This document shows, piece by piece, positions 1 through 7,008 of a DNA stretch of 40,689 nucleotides. The stretch comes from Rhodobiaceae bacterium (GTDB taxonomy: Bacteria; Pseudomonadota; Alphaproteobacteria; RS24). The DNA lies in assembly GCA_018673175.1 (NCBI GenBank), contig JABHDF010000047.1:1-40689 (forward strand). The letters run 5' to 3'. How positions within the stretch are numbered: position 1 is the stretch's first letter; every line of letters begins with the position of its first letter. A program made the translations under genes and the position numbers. Below the pieces are notes generated by a model that was not told the DNA's origin, ran no database searches, and worked only from the letters and a program-made list of their open reading frames with translations.

Positions 1-84
1 AAGGATAAACAGCCGTGCGCAAGGCGCCCTTAGGCCGCAAAGCGACCAAGGGCTTTTAGCGTCGGCAACACCCCTCAGCTTTCC
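1..84. repeat. Hairpin-bearing direct repeat, copy 1 (cut by window edge)
   Basis: Copy 1 of a direct repeat that recurs 129 bp downstream. Bases 1-67 are identical in both copies; the next 17 differ at four positions, all transitions. Inside it, GCCCTT (26-31) pairs with AAGGGC (48-53); inner GG/CC and CGC/GCG pairs close an AAA loop, and TTTT follows on the plus strand. It looks like a structured intergenic element. I see no convincing gene in 1-228. Confidence 0.75.
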
Positions 85-129
85 AAAGTAAAAAATGAAA
101 ATAGCAGGGCTGAAGTCTAGCAAGCAAAA

Positions 130-213
130 AAGGATAAACAGCCGTGCGCAAGGCGCCCTTAGGCCGCAAAGCGACCAAGGGCTTTTAGCGTCGGCAGCGC
201 CCCTCAACTTTTC
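130..213. repeat. Hairpin-bearing direct repeat, copy 2
   Basis: Copy 2 of the repeat at 1-84, with the same hairpin at 155-182 followed by TTTT. Copies start 129 bp apart, so the repeated part is about two thirds of the period. It lies just downstream of the minus-strand holin-like gene and could act as a terminator for it. It may belong to a genome-wide dispersed family, which cannot be judged from this window. Confidence 0.75.
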
Positions 214-228
214 GAATCTTAATGCAGT

Positions 229-633
229 TTATTTGGCGCGCCCTTGTAGCTTCTCGAAGGTACGCATGCCGCCTAGGCCTAAAAGGGCATAAAGGATAGT
301 GGTGAGCACTTCTAAATGTAGCGGCGGAGGCGGCGGGGTTTCGGCGTAGGTTAGCGCTAAGCCCCAGACCATTAAGTCGCGTATGACGAAATTATAGGCC
401 AGCGCAATGCCGCATACCCAGCCAATGAACGGACGCCAACCCGCTACAAATACGCTTTTATGTCCCGCTTCCATTTTGTTGATTTCCGTTTGCACCAGGC
501 TCGGCTGCAAAGCTATGCGCGCCAGAACTGCCTTTTTGTCCAGCCGCTCCTTGTCCGAAGTAAACAAAGCGTCCAGCACATTGCCTAGCGCCTCTATCGG
601 CTCGGCTGAGGGTTTGGTCAAAAAAGAAAGCAT
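229..633 (-). CDS. 3TM holin-like protein (GTA-type holin family)
   Basis: A protein of about 134 residues beginning MLSFLTKPS. Its amphipathic N-terminal half is followed by hydrophobic segments separated by a short proline-rich stretch. The segment around GWRPFIGWVCGIALAYNF is typical of the three-transmembrane holin family found in alphaproteobacterial gene transfer agents and prophages. Family members are thought to permeabilise the inner membrane and release endolysin. I chose the start at 633 because the longer reading frame (to 699) would run through the nrdB terminator hairpin at 683-708. No endolysin or other phage or GTA gene is visible, so this is either a lone domesticated copy or the edge of a cluster outside the window. 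Confidence 0.7.
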   Translation of the reverse strand: MLSFLTKPSAEPIEALGNVLDALFTSDKERLDKKAVLARIALQPSLVQTEINKMEAGHKSVFVAGWRPFIGWVCGIALAYNFVIRDLMVWGLALTYAETPPPPPLHLEVLTTILYALLGLGGMRTFEKLQGRAK

Positions 634-682
634 GGGAATACTATACGCCAAGGCAAAACGGCGGGGATAAATTGGCGCAAAT

Positions 683-708
683 AAAAAGGGGCGCCACAAA
701 GCGCCCCT
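683..708 (-). terminator. Rho-independent terminator of nrdB
   Basis: An 8-bp stem AGGGGCGC/GCGCCCCT with a 6-nt loop is followed on the minus strand by a run of five U. It sits 36 bp past the nrdB stop codon. Confidence 0.8.
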
Positions 709-743
709 GAATATTAAGTCGGTCCAAAGACCCGTTCAAAAGT

Positions 744-1703
744 CTAGTCGAAAGCCTGATCCCATGTGCCCTCGGTGGAGGCTTTGGCATATTCTGTGGC
801 CCGGCCTTCAAAGAAGTTCATGTGCTCAATGCCGTTCAACATTTCGTCCATCCATGGCAATGGATTTTTCTCAATGTCATACAAAGGCTCAAGGTTCAGC
901 TGCACCAGACGACGGTTACCAATAAAGCGAATGTAATCTTTCACTTCCTGCGCTTCCAGACCTTCCACGCCGCCCATTTCAAAGGCCAAGTCGATGAATG
1001 CATCTTCGTGGGTGACAACCGTTTCGCACGCTTTATACAAATCGCGCTTCATCGCATCATTCCAGATTTCTGGATTTTCTTGCGTGAACGTATTGAACAA
1101 TTTCACAATCGAATTTGTGTGCAGCGTTTCATCGCGCGCCGACCACGTTACGATTTGCCCCATGCCCTTCATTTTATTGAAGCGCGGGAAGTTCATCAAA
1201 ATCGCGAAACTTGCGAACAATTGCAGACCCTCGGTGAAGGCACCAAAGACGGCCAAGGTTTTGGCAATGTCTTCTTTGGTTTCGACACCCCATTCCTGCA
1301 TGTAGTCGTATTTATCCTTCATCTCGCCGTATTTCATGAAGGCTTCATATTCAATTTCTGGCATGCCAATGGTGTCGAGCAAATGCGAATAGGCCGCGAT
1401 ATGGATGGTTTCCATATTAGAAAAAGCAGACAACATCATTTGCACTTCGGTTGGCTGGAACACTTGCGAATAATGCTTCATGTAGCAATTGTTCACTTCT
1501 ACGTCGGCTTGCACGAAGAAACGGAAAATCTGCGTCAGCATATTGCGTTCGCCGCCGGTTAGCTTCTTATGCCAATCCTTCACGTCTTCGGCCAATGGCA
1601 CCTCTTCTGGCAACCAGTGAATACGCTGCTGCGTAAGCCAGGCGTCATAGGCCCATGGATAGAGGAAAGGTTTGTAAACGATGCGCTCTTCAAGCAAAGA
1701 CAT
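744..1703 (-). CDS. nrdB: Class Ia-type ribonucleotide reductase, small (beta) subunit
   Basis: Small subunit of aerobic ribonucleoside-diphosphate reductase (319 residues), which houses the diiron centre and generates the radical passed to NrdA. Expected metal ligands are visible: D67, E98, H101, E158, E192 and H195. The radical tyrosine is present as Y105 in ETIHIAAY, so this is not the tyrosine-less class Ic form. The C-terminal tail, which docks on the large subunit, is intact (ends WDQAFD). There is no N-terminal ATP-cone extension. It lies 99 bp downstream of nrdA on the same strand, probably co-transcribed, with its own terminator at 683-708. The Shine-Dalgarno sequence is weak (AAAGGG about 9 nt upstream). 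Confidence 0.95.
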   Translation of the reverse strand: MSLLEERIVYKPFLYPWAYDAWLTQQRIHWLPEEVPLAEDVKDWHKKLTGGERNMLTQIFRFFVQADVEVNNCYMKHYSQVFQPTEVQMMLSAFSNMETIHIAAYSHLLDTIGMPEIEYEAFMKYGEMKDKYDYMQEWGVETKEDIAKTLAVFGAFTEGLQLFASFAILMNFPRFNKMKGMGQIVTWSARDETLHTNSIVKLFNTFTQENPEIWNDAMKRDLYKACETVVTHEDAFIDLAFEMGGVEGLEAQEVKDYIRFIGNRRLVQLNLEPLYDIEKNPLPWMDEMLNGIEHMNFFEGRATEYAKASTEGTWDQAFD

Positions 1704-1802
1704 ATGAGTACCCTTTATCTTTTAATTTACGTTTTTCATACAAGAGCGCCGTATGCGCCCTATCACTTATTTAGATCAAATCGACCCCGTGGCCAGCCCG
1801 CT

Positions 1803-3797
1803 CTATTGGCAAGCTAGGCACTCGTCCATTTCATTTTCTTCGGCCACTTTAACCATGGCATCTTCCATAGCCTTTGTGTCGCTGCCGCCTTCTTTTTCAG
1901 CTCGCTGAATAGACAAAGAACGGCAGTAATACAGGCTTTTGACGCCTTTTTTCCACGCTTGATAATGCACTTGGTGCAAATCTTTTTTGTGGATATTGGC
2001 CGGCAAGAAGACATTCAAAGACTGCGCTTGGTCAATCAATTGCGCGCGATCCCCCGCCAAATCAATGAGCCAACGTTGGTCCATTTCAAAGGCGGTTTTA
2101 AACACCGACTTCTCGTCGTCCGTCAGGAAATCGAGATGCTGCACCGAGCCGCCAGAGGTCACAATCGATGACCAAATGTCGTCATTGTTCTGGCCTTTTT
2201 CGCTGAGCAATTTATCGAGGTGGCGGTTGCGCACATTGAACGAACCCGACAGCGTTTTATGCGTAAAACTATTGGCCGCAATCGGCTCAATGCCCGGGCT
2301 GGTGCCACCGCAAATAATCGAGATAGAGGCCGTGGGCGCAATCGCGGTTTTATTCGAGAAGCGCTCGTTGATGCCGCATTCGGCTGCGTCCAAACACGGC
2401 CCACGCTCATTGGCCAAATCGACCGACGCCTTATCGGCGGCTTCTTTGATGTGCGTGAAAATACGTTTGTTCCAGACTTTCGCCATCACGCTTTCCCATG
2501 GAATCATATTGGCTTGCAAGAATGAGTGGAAGCCCATGACGCCCAGACCTACCGAACGCTCGCGTTGGGCGGCGTATTTGGCTTTGGCCATATCATCTGG
2601 CGCACGCTGGATGAAGTCTTCCAACACATTGTCGAGGAAGCGCATCACGTCTGGAATGAACTGTTCTTCTTTATTCCATTCGTTGAAGTTTTCTGCGTTC
2701 AAAGACGACAAGCAGCAAACCGCGGTGCGGTCGTTGCCCAAATGGTCGCGCCCTGTCGGCAGAGTAATCTCGGCGCATAGGTTCGAGGTTTTAATTTCTA
2801 GGTTGAGCAGTTTTTGTTGTTCCGGACGCAGGTTGTTCACCGTGTCCTTGAAAATCATATACGGCTCGCCGGTTTCAATGCGAGCGGTCAGCATACGAAT
2901 CCACAAATCACGCGCCTGCAAGGTCGCCTGCACAGAGCCGTCTTTAGGACTGCGCAAAGCCCATTCTTCGTCATTTTCAACGGCGCGCATAAACGCATCC
3001 GAGATCAGAATCCCATGGTGCAAATTCAACGCTTTGCGATTGGGATCGCCCCCCGTTGGACGACGAATTTCAATAAATTCTTCAATTTCTGGGTGGTCAA
3101 TCGGCAGATAAACCGCCGCCGAGCCGCGTCGCAGCGAGCCTTGCGAAATCGCCAAAGTCAGGCTGTCCATCACGCGAATGAAAGGTACAATGCCGGAGGT
3201 TTTGCCATTTTGGCCGACTTTTTCGCCGATGGAACGCAAGTTACCCCAATAGGAGCCAATGCCACCGCCGCGCGAGGCGAGCCAAACATTTTCGTTCCAT
3301 AGGTTCACAATATCGCCAAGGCTATCATTGGCTTCGTTCAAGAAACATGAAATTGGCAAGCCGCGCTCGGTGCCACCATTGGAAAGCACGGGCGTCGAGG
3401 GCATAAACCAAAGCTTTGAGATGTAATCATAAAGACGCTGGGCATGCGCTTCATCATCCCCGTAATAAGACGCCACACGCGCAAACAGGTCTTGGAACGT
3501 CTCGCCGGGCATAAGATAGCGATCGGTCAGTGTGGCTTTCCCAAAGCCCGTCAGCAGCGCATCGCGCGACGGGTCGGTTTTCACGCGCGGGCGAGAAACA
3601 TATTGTACCGCTTGGTCTTGGCGATCGAAATCGAGCTGCGGTTCGTTGGCATTGCCACCTTCCGCGCGACGAGAGGTTGCAGCCTTGGCCGCTTCATTTT
3701 TTAGCGCTTCTTGTTCCATCTTGTTCAGCTCGTCCTTTGCCGGGTCTTTGACCCCATTTGCCTCTGCAGTATCGCCCATTTGTGTATCTCTAAACAT
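1803..3797 (-). CDS. nrdA: Ribonucleoside-diphosphate reductase, large (alpha) subunit
   Basis: Catalytic subunit that reduces ribonucleotides to deoxyribonucleotides (664 residues from the chosen start MFRDTQ). Active-site residues are in place: C151 in PISCFLN, N339/C341/E343 in NLCAE, the partner cysteine in TAVCC (361-362), radical-transfer tyrosines Y623-Y624 in SLYYCRS, and a C-terminal redox pair C660/C663 in ECLACQ. The first 60 or so residues are charged and low in complexity and show no ATP-cone. An in-frame upstream ATG at 3869 exists, but the region between is not conserved-looking; 3797 has a purine-rich stretch before it. The gene is preceded by a leader of over 300 nt with an NrdR box, and followed by nrdB. 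Confidence 0.95.
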   Translation of the reverse strand: MFRDTQMGDTAEANGVKDPAKDELNKMEQEALKNEAAKAATSRRAEGGNANEPQLDFDRQDQAVQYVSRPRVKTDPSRDALLTGFGKATLTDRYLMPGETFQDLFARVASYYGDDEAHAQRLYDYISKLWFMPSTPVLSNGGTERGLPISCFLNEANDSLGDIVNLWNENVWLASRGGGIGSYWGNLRSIGEKVGQNGKTSGIVPFIRVMDSLTLAISQGSLRRGSAAVYLPIDHPEIEEFIEIRRPTGGDPNRKALNLHHGILISDAFMRAVENDEEWALRSPKDGSVQATLQARDLWIRMLTARIETGEPYMIFKDTVNNLRPEQQKLLNLEIKTSNLCAEITLPTGRDHLGNDRTAVCCLSSLNAENFNEWNKEEQFIPDVMRFLDNVLEDFIQRAPDDMAKAKYAAQRERSVGLGVMGFHSFLQANMIPWESVMAKVWNKRIFTHIKEAADKASVDLANERGPCLDAAECGINERFSNKTAIAPTASISIICGGTSPGIEPIAANSFTHKTLSGSFNVRNRHLDKLLSEKGQNNDDIWSSIVTSGGSVQHLDFLTDDEKSVFKTAFEMDQRWLIDLAGDRAQLIDQAQSLNVFLPANIHKKDLHQVHYQAWKKGVKSLYYCRSLSIQRAEKEGGSDTKAMEDAMVKVAEENEMDECLACQ

Positions 3798-4131
3798 AGC
3801 TTCTCTCTGCTTCTCTCTCGATTTATGCCCACGATAGTTCCTATCGCAACCGATCCGGAACCTGACCAAAATAGATCCGATTCGTTGAAATTCTTGCCTT
3901 AAACACCAAATCTTGCGATTCGGCGCCTCCTTGCCTGTTTAGGTCGCCCGGCTCCCCCAAAATCGCCCTTCACAAGCGACAGCTTTCCCGATGGGCGCGT
4001 CGAAACGCTCCCCTGGATGGTGGATGAGGCCATAACGTAAGCCTATCACGGGTTGTTTGACCTTTTGGCTATTTTGGCTAGTCCTGCAAGAACTCTTGTG
4101 AACCAAATCACATACTAACTAACGCCATCAG

Positions 4132-4147
4132 ACACTACATATAGTGT
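4132..4147. promoter_or_regulatory. NrdR box upstream of nrdAB
   Basis: The 16-mer acactacatatagtgt closely matches the NrdR-box consensus (ACAC-W-ATATAT-W-GTGT). NrdR is the ATP/dATP-sensing repressor of ribonucleotide reductase operons. The box overlaps the predicted -10 of nrdA. NrdR boxes usually occur in pairs about three helical turns apart; I found no good partner, only a degenerate match at 4169-4184 at the wrong spacing. Confidence 0.75.
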
Positions 4148-4169
4148 CTACTTGCCCCTATTTCGTCAA
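4140..4169 (-). promoter_or_regulatory. Predicted sigma-70 promoter of nrdAB
   Basis: On the minus strand, TTGACG (4169-4164) and ACTATA (4145-4140) are separated by 18 nt, with a T/A-rich tract immediately upstream. The -10 lies inside the NrdR box. Transcription from here gives a leader of about 330 nt before the nrdA start. The interval 3798-4349 holds no convincing gene. It does contain GATTC sites at 3879-3883 and 3916-3920. Confidence 0.5.
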
Positions 4170-4291
4170 CACATAGTTATCGGTATTTTTTATTTTTTTT
4201 TAGATTGTCGAAAAAGCATTGTTTTTCAGCTGCTTAAATGACGCCAAAACAGGCCGAAAAACAGCTCCGTCTGAACAGAACATCCACTAAC

Positions 4292-4300
4292 TTATCCACA
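4292..4300 (+). promoter_or_regulatory. Perfect DnaA box upstream of nrdAB
   Basis: TTATCCACA is an exact DnaA box. It lies about 125 bp upstream of the predicted nrdA -35 and just downstream of the neighbouring small membrane-protein gene. DnaA control of nrdAB is known in E. coli. Binding here is an inference from the motif and its position. Confidence 0.5.
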
Positions 4301-4349
4301 GGATGACAGTTTGCGCAAATCACTTGCTTCGTGAGACGCGCTTCGGCCT

Positions 4350-4649
4350 CTATTTGGTTTGGGTTGGCGTCGCCTGCGGCAAAAACCGAAAAACCACCCA
4401 AGCCGCGCTGACCACATGGCCTAGCGCGAAAATAGACACCGACCAAAGCACACCAAGGCGCCAGTCTTTTTCTTGCGTGAAAATAATCGCGCTCATGCAA
4501 AGGCCGCCCAAAAACACATCCCACAGGGTCACCATGCCCCAGGGTTGGGCCAAAACCGCATCAAAACCCGTAAAGCCGACTTGGCTATAGGCGCTGATAC
4601 ATTTGGCTACAAAGGCCAAGGCTGCGAGGCTCACAATGATTCGTTTCAT
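4350..4649 (-). CDS. Small membrane protein, DUF1475-like
   Basis: A 99-residue hydrophobic protein with about three membrane segments (residues 4-20, 38-57 and 66-88). The region PWGMVTLWDVFLGGLCMSA resembles the DUF1475 family, which has no known function. It has a good ribosome-binding site (AAGGGA 8 nt before the ATG). It lies downstream of the thiolase gene but behind that gene's terminator, so it is probably transcribed separately. Family assignment is from memory of the motif and is tentative. Confidence 0.6.
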   Translation of the reverse strand: MKRIIVSLAALAFVAKCISAYSQVGFTGFDAVLAQPWGMVTLWDVFLGGLCMSAIIFTQEKDWRLGVLWSVSIFALGHVVSAAWVVFRFLPQATPTQTK

Positions 4650-4713
4650 TCGCTTATTCCCTTTTTAACTGTGCCCAATCCCAAACCCTTCCCAGGGCCT
4701 CCTATCAAGCCAT

Positions 4714-4743
4714 AAAAAAAGCCGCGAGCTTTTGGCTCGCGGC
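4714..4743 (-). terminator. Rho-independent terminator of the thiolase gene
   Basis: A perfect 9-bp stem GCCGCGAGC/GCTCGCGGC with a 5-nt loop is followed on the minus strand by seven U. It starts 25 bp after the thiolase stop codon. Confidence 0.9.
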
Positions 4744-4767
4744 TTTTCCAAATCAATCTCAAAATTC

Positions 4768-5952
4768 TTACAGAACTTCGAACAGGCCTGCTGCGCCCAT
4801 GCCGCCACCAATACACATGGTAACAACGACATTTTTCGCGCCGCGACGCTTGCCTTCCATCAGGGCGTGACCGACCAAACGCGCACCCGTCATACCAAAT
4901 GGATGACCGATAGCGATGGAGCCGCCATTGACGTTGTATTTTTCATTGTCGATACCCAGCGTGTCGCGGCAATAAAGCGCTTGGCTAGCGAAGGCTTCAT
5001 TGAGCTCCCACAAATCAATATCGTCAACTTTAAGGCCCGCACGTTCCAGCAAACGAGGCACAGCGAAAACAGGACCAATGCCCATTTCATCTGGCTCACA
5101 ACCAGCCACTGCATAGCCCTTAAAGGCACCCAAAGGTTCCAGGCCACGACGTTCGGCTTCTTTGCCTTCCATAACCACAACAGCTGCGGCACCATCGGAA
5201 AGTTGCGAGGCGTTACCGGCTGTAATCGATTGACCTTCGCCACGCACTGGGTTGAGGCCTGCAAGGCTCTCGATCGTCGTGGTTGGACGATTGCACTCAT
5301 CGCGATCGACGGTGTAATCGACGATGCTTTCTTCGCCAGTCTCTTTATTGACTTGCTTCATTTTGGTTTGCATCGGTACGATTTCGTCTGCGAATAGACC
5401 GGCTTCTTGAGCCGCTGCCATGCGCTGCTGGCTTTGCAGCGAATATTCGTCTTGGGCTTCGCGCGATACTTTGTAACGATCCGCAACGATATCGGCGGTT
5501 TCAATCATCGGCATCCAAAGCGCTGGGTATGTGCCCATCAATTTTTCTTCCGTAATGTTATTGTAGTTCGCACCTTGCATTTGAACCATCGAAATGCTTT
5601 CCACACCGGCACCAATGGCCACCGGAACATTTTCGTTTTGCACACGGCCAGCGGCCATGGCGATGGTTTGCAGACCCGAAGAGCAGAAACGGTTAACCGT
5701 TACGCCCGAAGTGGTAACCGGGCAACCAGCCCAAAGGGCAGCAAGACGGCCCACGTTTTGACCGGTCGCGCCTTCTGGCGTGCCGCAACCCATGATTACG
5801 TCTTCTACTTCACCCGCCTCAATGCCGGCGCGCTCGATGGCGTGCTGGATGGCGTGTCCGCCCATAGCGGCGCCGTGTGTCATGTTAAATCCACCACGAC
5901 CCGACTTGGCAAGGCCCGTGCGTGCGCTCGAAACGATTACAGCTTCTCTCAT
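4768..5952 (-). CDS. Acetyl-CoA acetyltransferase / thiolase
   Basis: A thiolase of 394 residues that condenses or cleaves acyl-CoA with acetyl-CoA. The catalytic triad of the family is present: nucleophile C90 in NRFCSSG, H350 in IGHPFG and C380 in [10 protein letters not shown]. Length and the [10 protein letters not shown] motif fit the biosynthetic/degradative thiolase family; the sequence alone does not decide between beta-oxidation and acetoacetyl-CoA synthesis, and no partner genes adjoin it. The start [13 protein letters not shown] is preceded by GGGAG at 7-8 nt. A longer frame to 6036 has no such support and would cross the promoter at 5995-6023. Confidence 0.93.
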   Translation of the reverse strand: MREAVIVSSARTGLAKSGRGGFNMTHGAAMGGHAIQHAIERAGIEAGEVEDVIMGCGTPEGATGQNVGRLAALWAGCPVTTSGVTVNRFCSSGLQTIAMAAGRVQNENVPVAIGAGVESISMVQMQGANYNNITEEKLMGTYPALWMPMIETADIVADRYKVSREAQDEYSLQSQQRMAAAQEAGLFADEIVPMQTKMKQVNKETGEESIVDYTVDRDECNRPTTTIESLAGLNPVRGEGQSITAGNASQLSDGAAAVVVMEGKEAERRGLEPLGAFKGYAVAGCEPDEMGIGPVFAVPRLLERAGLKVDDIDLWELNEAFASQALYCRDTLGIDNEKYNVNGGSIAIGHPFGMTGARLVGHALMEGKRRGAKNVVVTMCIGGGMGAAGLFEVL

Positions 5953-5994
5953 AATATGCTCCCATTTTTTCAAATTGGTTTTAAAACTGGCCGG

Positions 5995-6023
5995 ATATTG
6001 CGCCAACAACAAGAAAATTTCAA
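5995..6023 (-). promoter_or_regulatory. Predicted sigma-70 promoter of the thiolase gene
   Basis: On the minus strand TTGAAA (6023-6018) and CAATAT (6000-5995) are separated by 17 nt. They lie 43-71 bp upstream of the chosen thiolase start. Confidence 0.5.
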
Positions 6024-6100
6024 TGGAATAATCCATCGCCCAAAAAATTTCAAAAATGATTGGCCGTTCACGAAAAGTTAGGACATTGAGCGCATACTCT

Positions 6101-6209
6101 TAACTGTCGCCAAATAAGAACAAGAAAATAGAAGAAGAAGAAGAATAACGAGCGACTAACTGTCGCCAGATAAGAACAAGAAAATAGAAGAAAAACAATA
6201 ACGAGCGAC
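6101..6209. repeat. Tandem direct repeat, two units of 56 and 53 bp
   Basis: Unit 1 is 6101-6156 and unit 2 is 6157-6209. Both begin TAACTGTCGCC and end AACGAGCGAC, and they differ mainly in the length of a central GAA run (GAAGAAGAAGAAGAA against GAAGAAAAACAA). The GTCGC near the start and GCGAC at the end of each unit can pair, leaving a purine-rich loop. At the unit junction GCGAC-TAACT-GTCGC can form an alternative hairpin. No gene covers it. Confidence 0.85.
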
Positions 6210-6225
6210 GAAAAAAAATACGACA

Positions 6226-6254
6226 AGAGGCTCCCATTCGGGGGCCTCTTTTTT
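6226..6254 (+). terminator. Orphan rho-independent terminator
   Basis: A 10-bp stem AGAGGCTCCC/GGGGGCCTCT (one G-U pair) with loop ATTC is followed by six T on the plus strand. The opposite strand has no matching U tract, so it works in the plus direction, where no upstream gene exists. Confidence 0.85.
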
Positions 6255-6319
6255 ATAACTTCTCGAAAAAGTCACGCTCTCGCCATGGTGCCGCCATATT
6301 TGATGGCTAGGTTAAGAAC

Positions 6320-6919
6320 ATGGAAAAGATGAAAATGAACTCTCAGAACCCTCCCTCCAAGCGTACCTCCCCCGCTCGCCTAGAAGACGGCCTTTTGGTC
6401 GTCCTCCTGGCTAGCGTTCTCTTGGGCTTTAGTTTCTTTGGCGCGGCGGCACAAACCTACACGCCCAACGATTTCACCAAACCGTCGGACAAAGAACTGA
6501 GACAATCGCTGTCTCCGATGCAATATGCGGTAACCCAAGACGATAAAACCGAGCCGCCGTATCGCAACCGATATTGGAATGAAAAAAAGCCAGGCATTTA
6601 TGTCGACATTGTTTCGGGCGAGCCTTTGTTCTCGTCGCTGGATAAATATGACAGCGGCACCGGCTGGCCGAGTTTTACGCGTCCTCTCGTCAAAAAGACT
6701 TTGGTCGAAAAAGATGACTGGAAAATATTTCTGCGGCGCACCGAGGTGCGCTCGAAAGCCGGCGACAGTCATCTAGGGCATTTGTTTGAAGATGGCCCAG
6801 CGCCAACGGGTTTGCGCTATTGCATTAATTCGGCTGCGCTGCGCTTTGTGCCGCTGGCTGACATGGGCAAACAAGGCTACGCCAAGTTTGTGCCGGCTTT
6901 CAAAAAAGCAGGCTATTAG
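6320..6919 (+). CDS. msrB: Peptide-methionine (R)-S-oxide reductase, membrane-anchored, zinc-less
   Basis: MsrB repairs methionine-R-sulfoxide in proteins. The catalytic domain (about residues 55-199) shows SGTGWPSF (112-119), the HLGH motif (151-154) and catalytic C168 in RYCINS. At the position of the usual first CxxC zinc pair this protein reads VDIVSG, so it lacks the metal site. C168 is the only cysteine in the protein, so there is no intramolecular resolving cysteine. Residues 23-45 form a hydrophobic segment ending AAAQT, a signal peptide or membrane anchor that places the enzyme in the periplasm. It stands alone on the plus strand; no MsrA gene is nearby. Confidence 0.92.
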   Translation: MEKMKMNSQNPPSKRTSPARLEDGLLVVLLASVLLGFSFFGAAAQTYTPNDFTKPSDKELRQSLSPMQYAVTQDDKTEPPYRNRYWNEKKPGIYVDIVSGEPLFSSLDKYDSGTGWPSFTRPLVKKTLVEKDDWKIFLRRTEVRSKAGDSHLGHLFEDGPAPTGLRYCINSAALRFVPLADMGKQGYAKFVPAFKKAGY

Positions 6920-7008
6920 CCGCGCGATATTTTGGCGCTTGAGTGCCTTGCCCGTTTTGGGCATGCTGGCTCGCGAAATTCCTTTTTTGCGAAACAAGCG
7001 AGAGCCAA

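Larger units (their letters stand above)
6101..6254 (+). ncRNA. Candidate small RNA or msrB leader ending in a strong terminator
   Basis: The tandem repeat is followed 17 bp later by a strong plus-strand terminator, yet no plus-strand gene lies upstream: the thiolase gene runs the other way. The transcript implied would consist of two GTCGC/GCGAC hairpins with A/G-rich loops and a terminator. CATACT at 6093-6098 could be a -10, but I see no good -35. It may be an independent small RNA or an attenuated leader of msrB, which starts 66 bp beyond the terminator. This is a prediction from structure only. Confidence 0.35.

Noticed and set aside
95-292. Plus-strand reading frame of 65 codons across the second hairpin repeat
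   Set aside because: It is basic and low in complexity, is defined by the repeat sequence, overlaps the end of the holin gene, and has no ribosome-binding site.
822-1562. Plus-strand reading frame of 246 codons opposite nrdB
   Set aside because: Histidine- and phenylalanine-rich shadow of the nrdB coding strand; no start signal.
1987-3111. Plus-strand reading frame of 374 codons opposite nrdA
   Set aside because: It lies wholly antisense to a gene with all catalytic residues intact, resembles no family, and is explained by nrdA codon use.
4169-4184. Possible second NrdR box
   Set aside because: Only the ends match the consensus and the centre-to-centre distance to the good box is about 37 bp, not the usual 31-32.
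6056-6103. Fifteen-codon reading frame just before the tandem repeat, as a leader peptide
   Set aside because: No Shine-Dalgarno sequence, no run of regulatory codons, and it overlaps the predicted transcription start area.
6101-6209. CRISPR array
   Set aside because: Only two units, directly abutting with no spacers, and the units are unequal in length.
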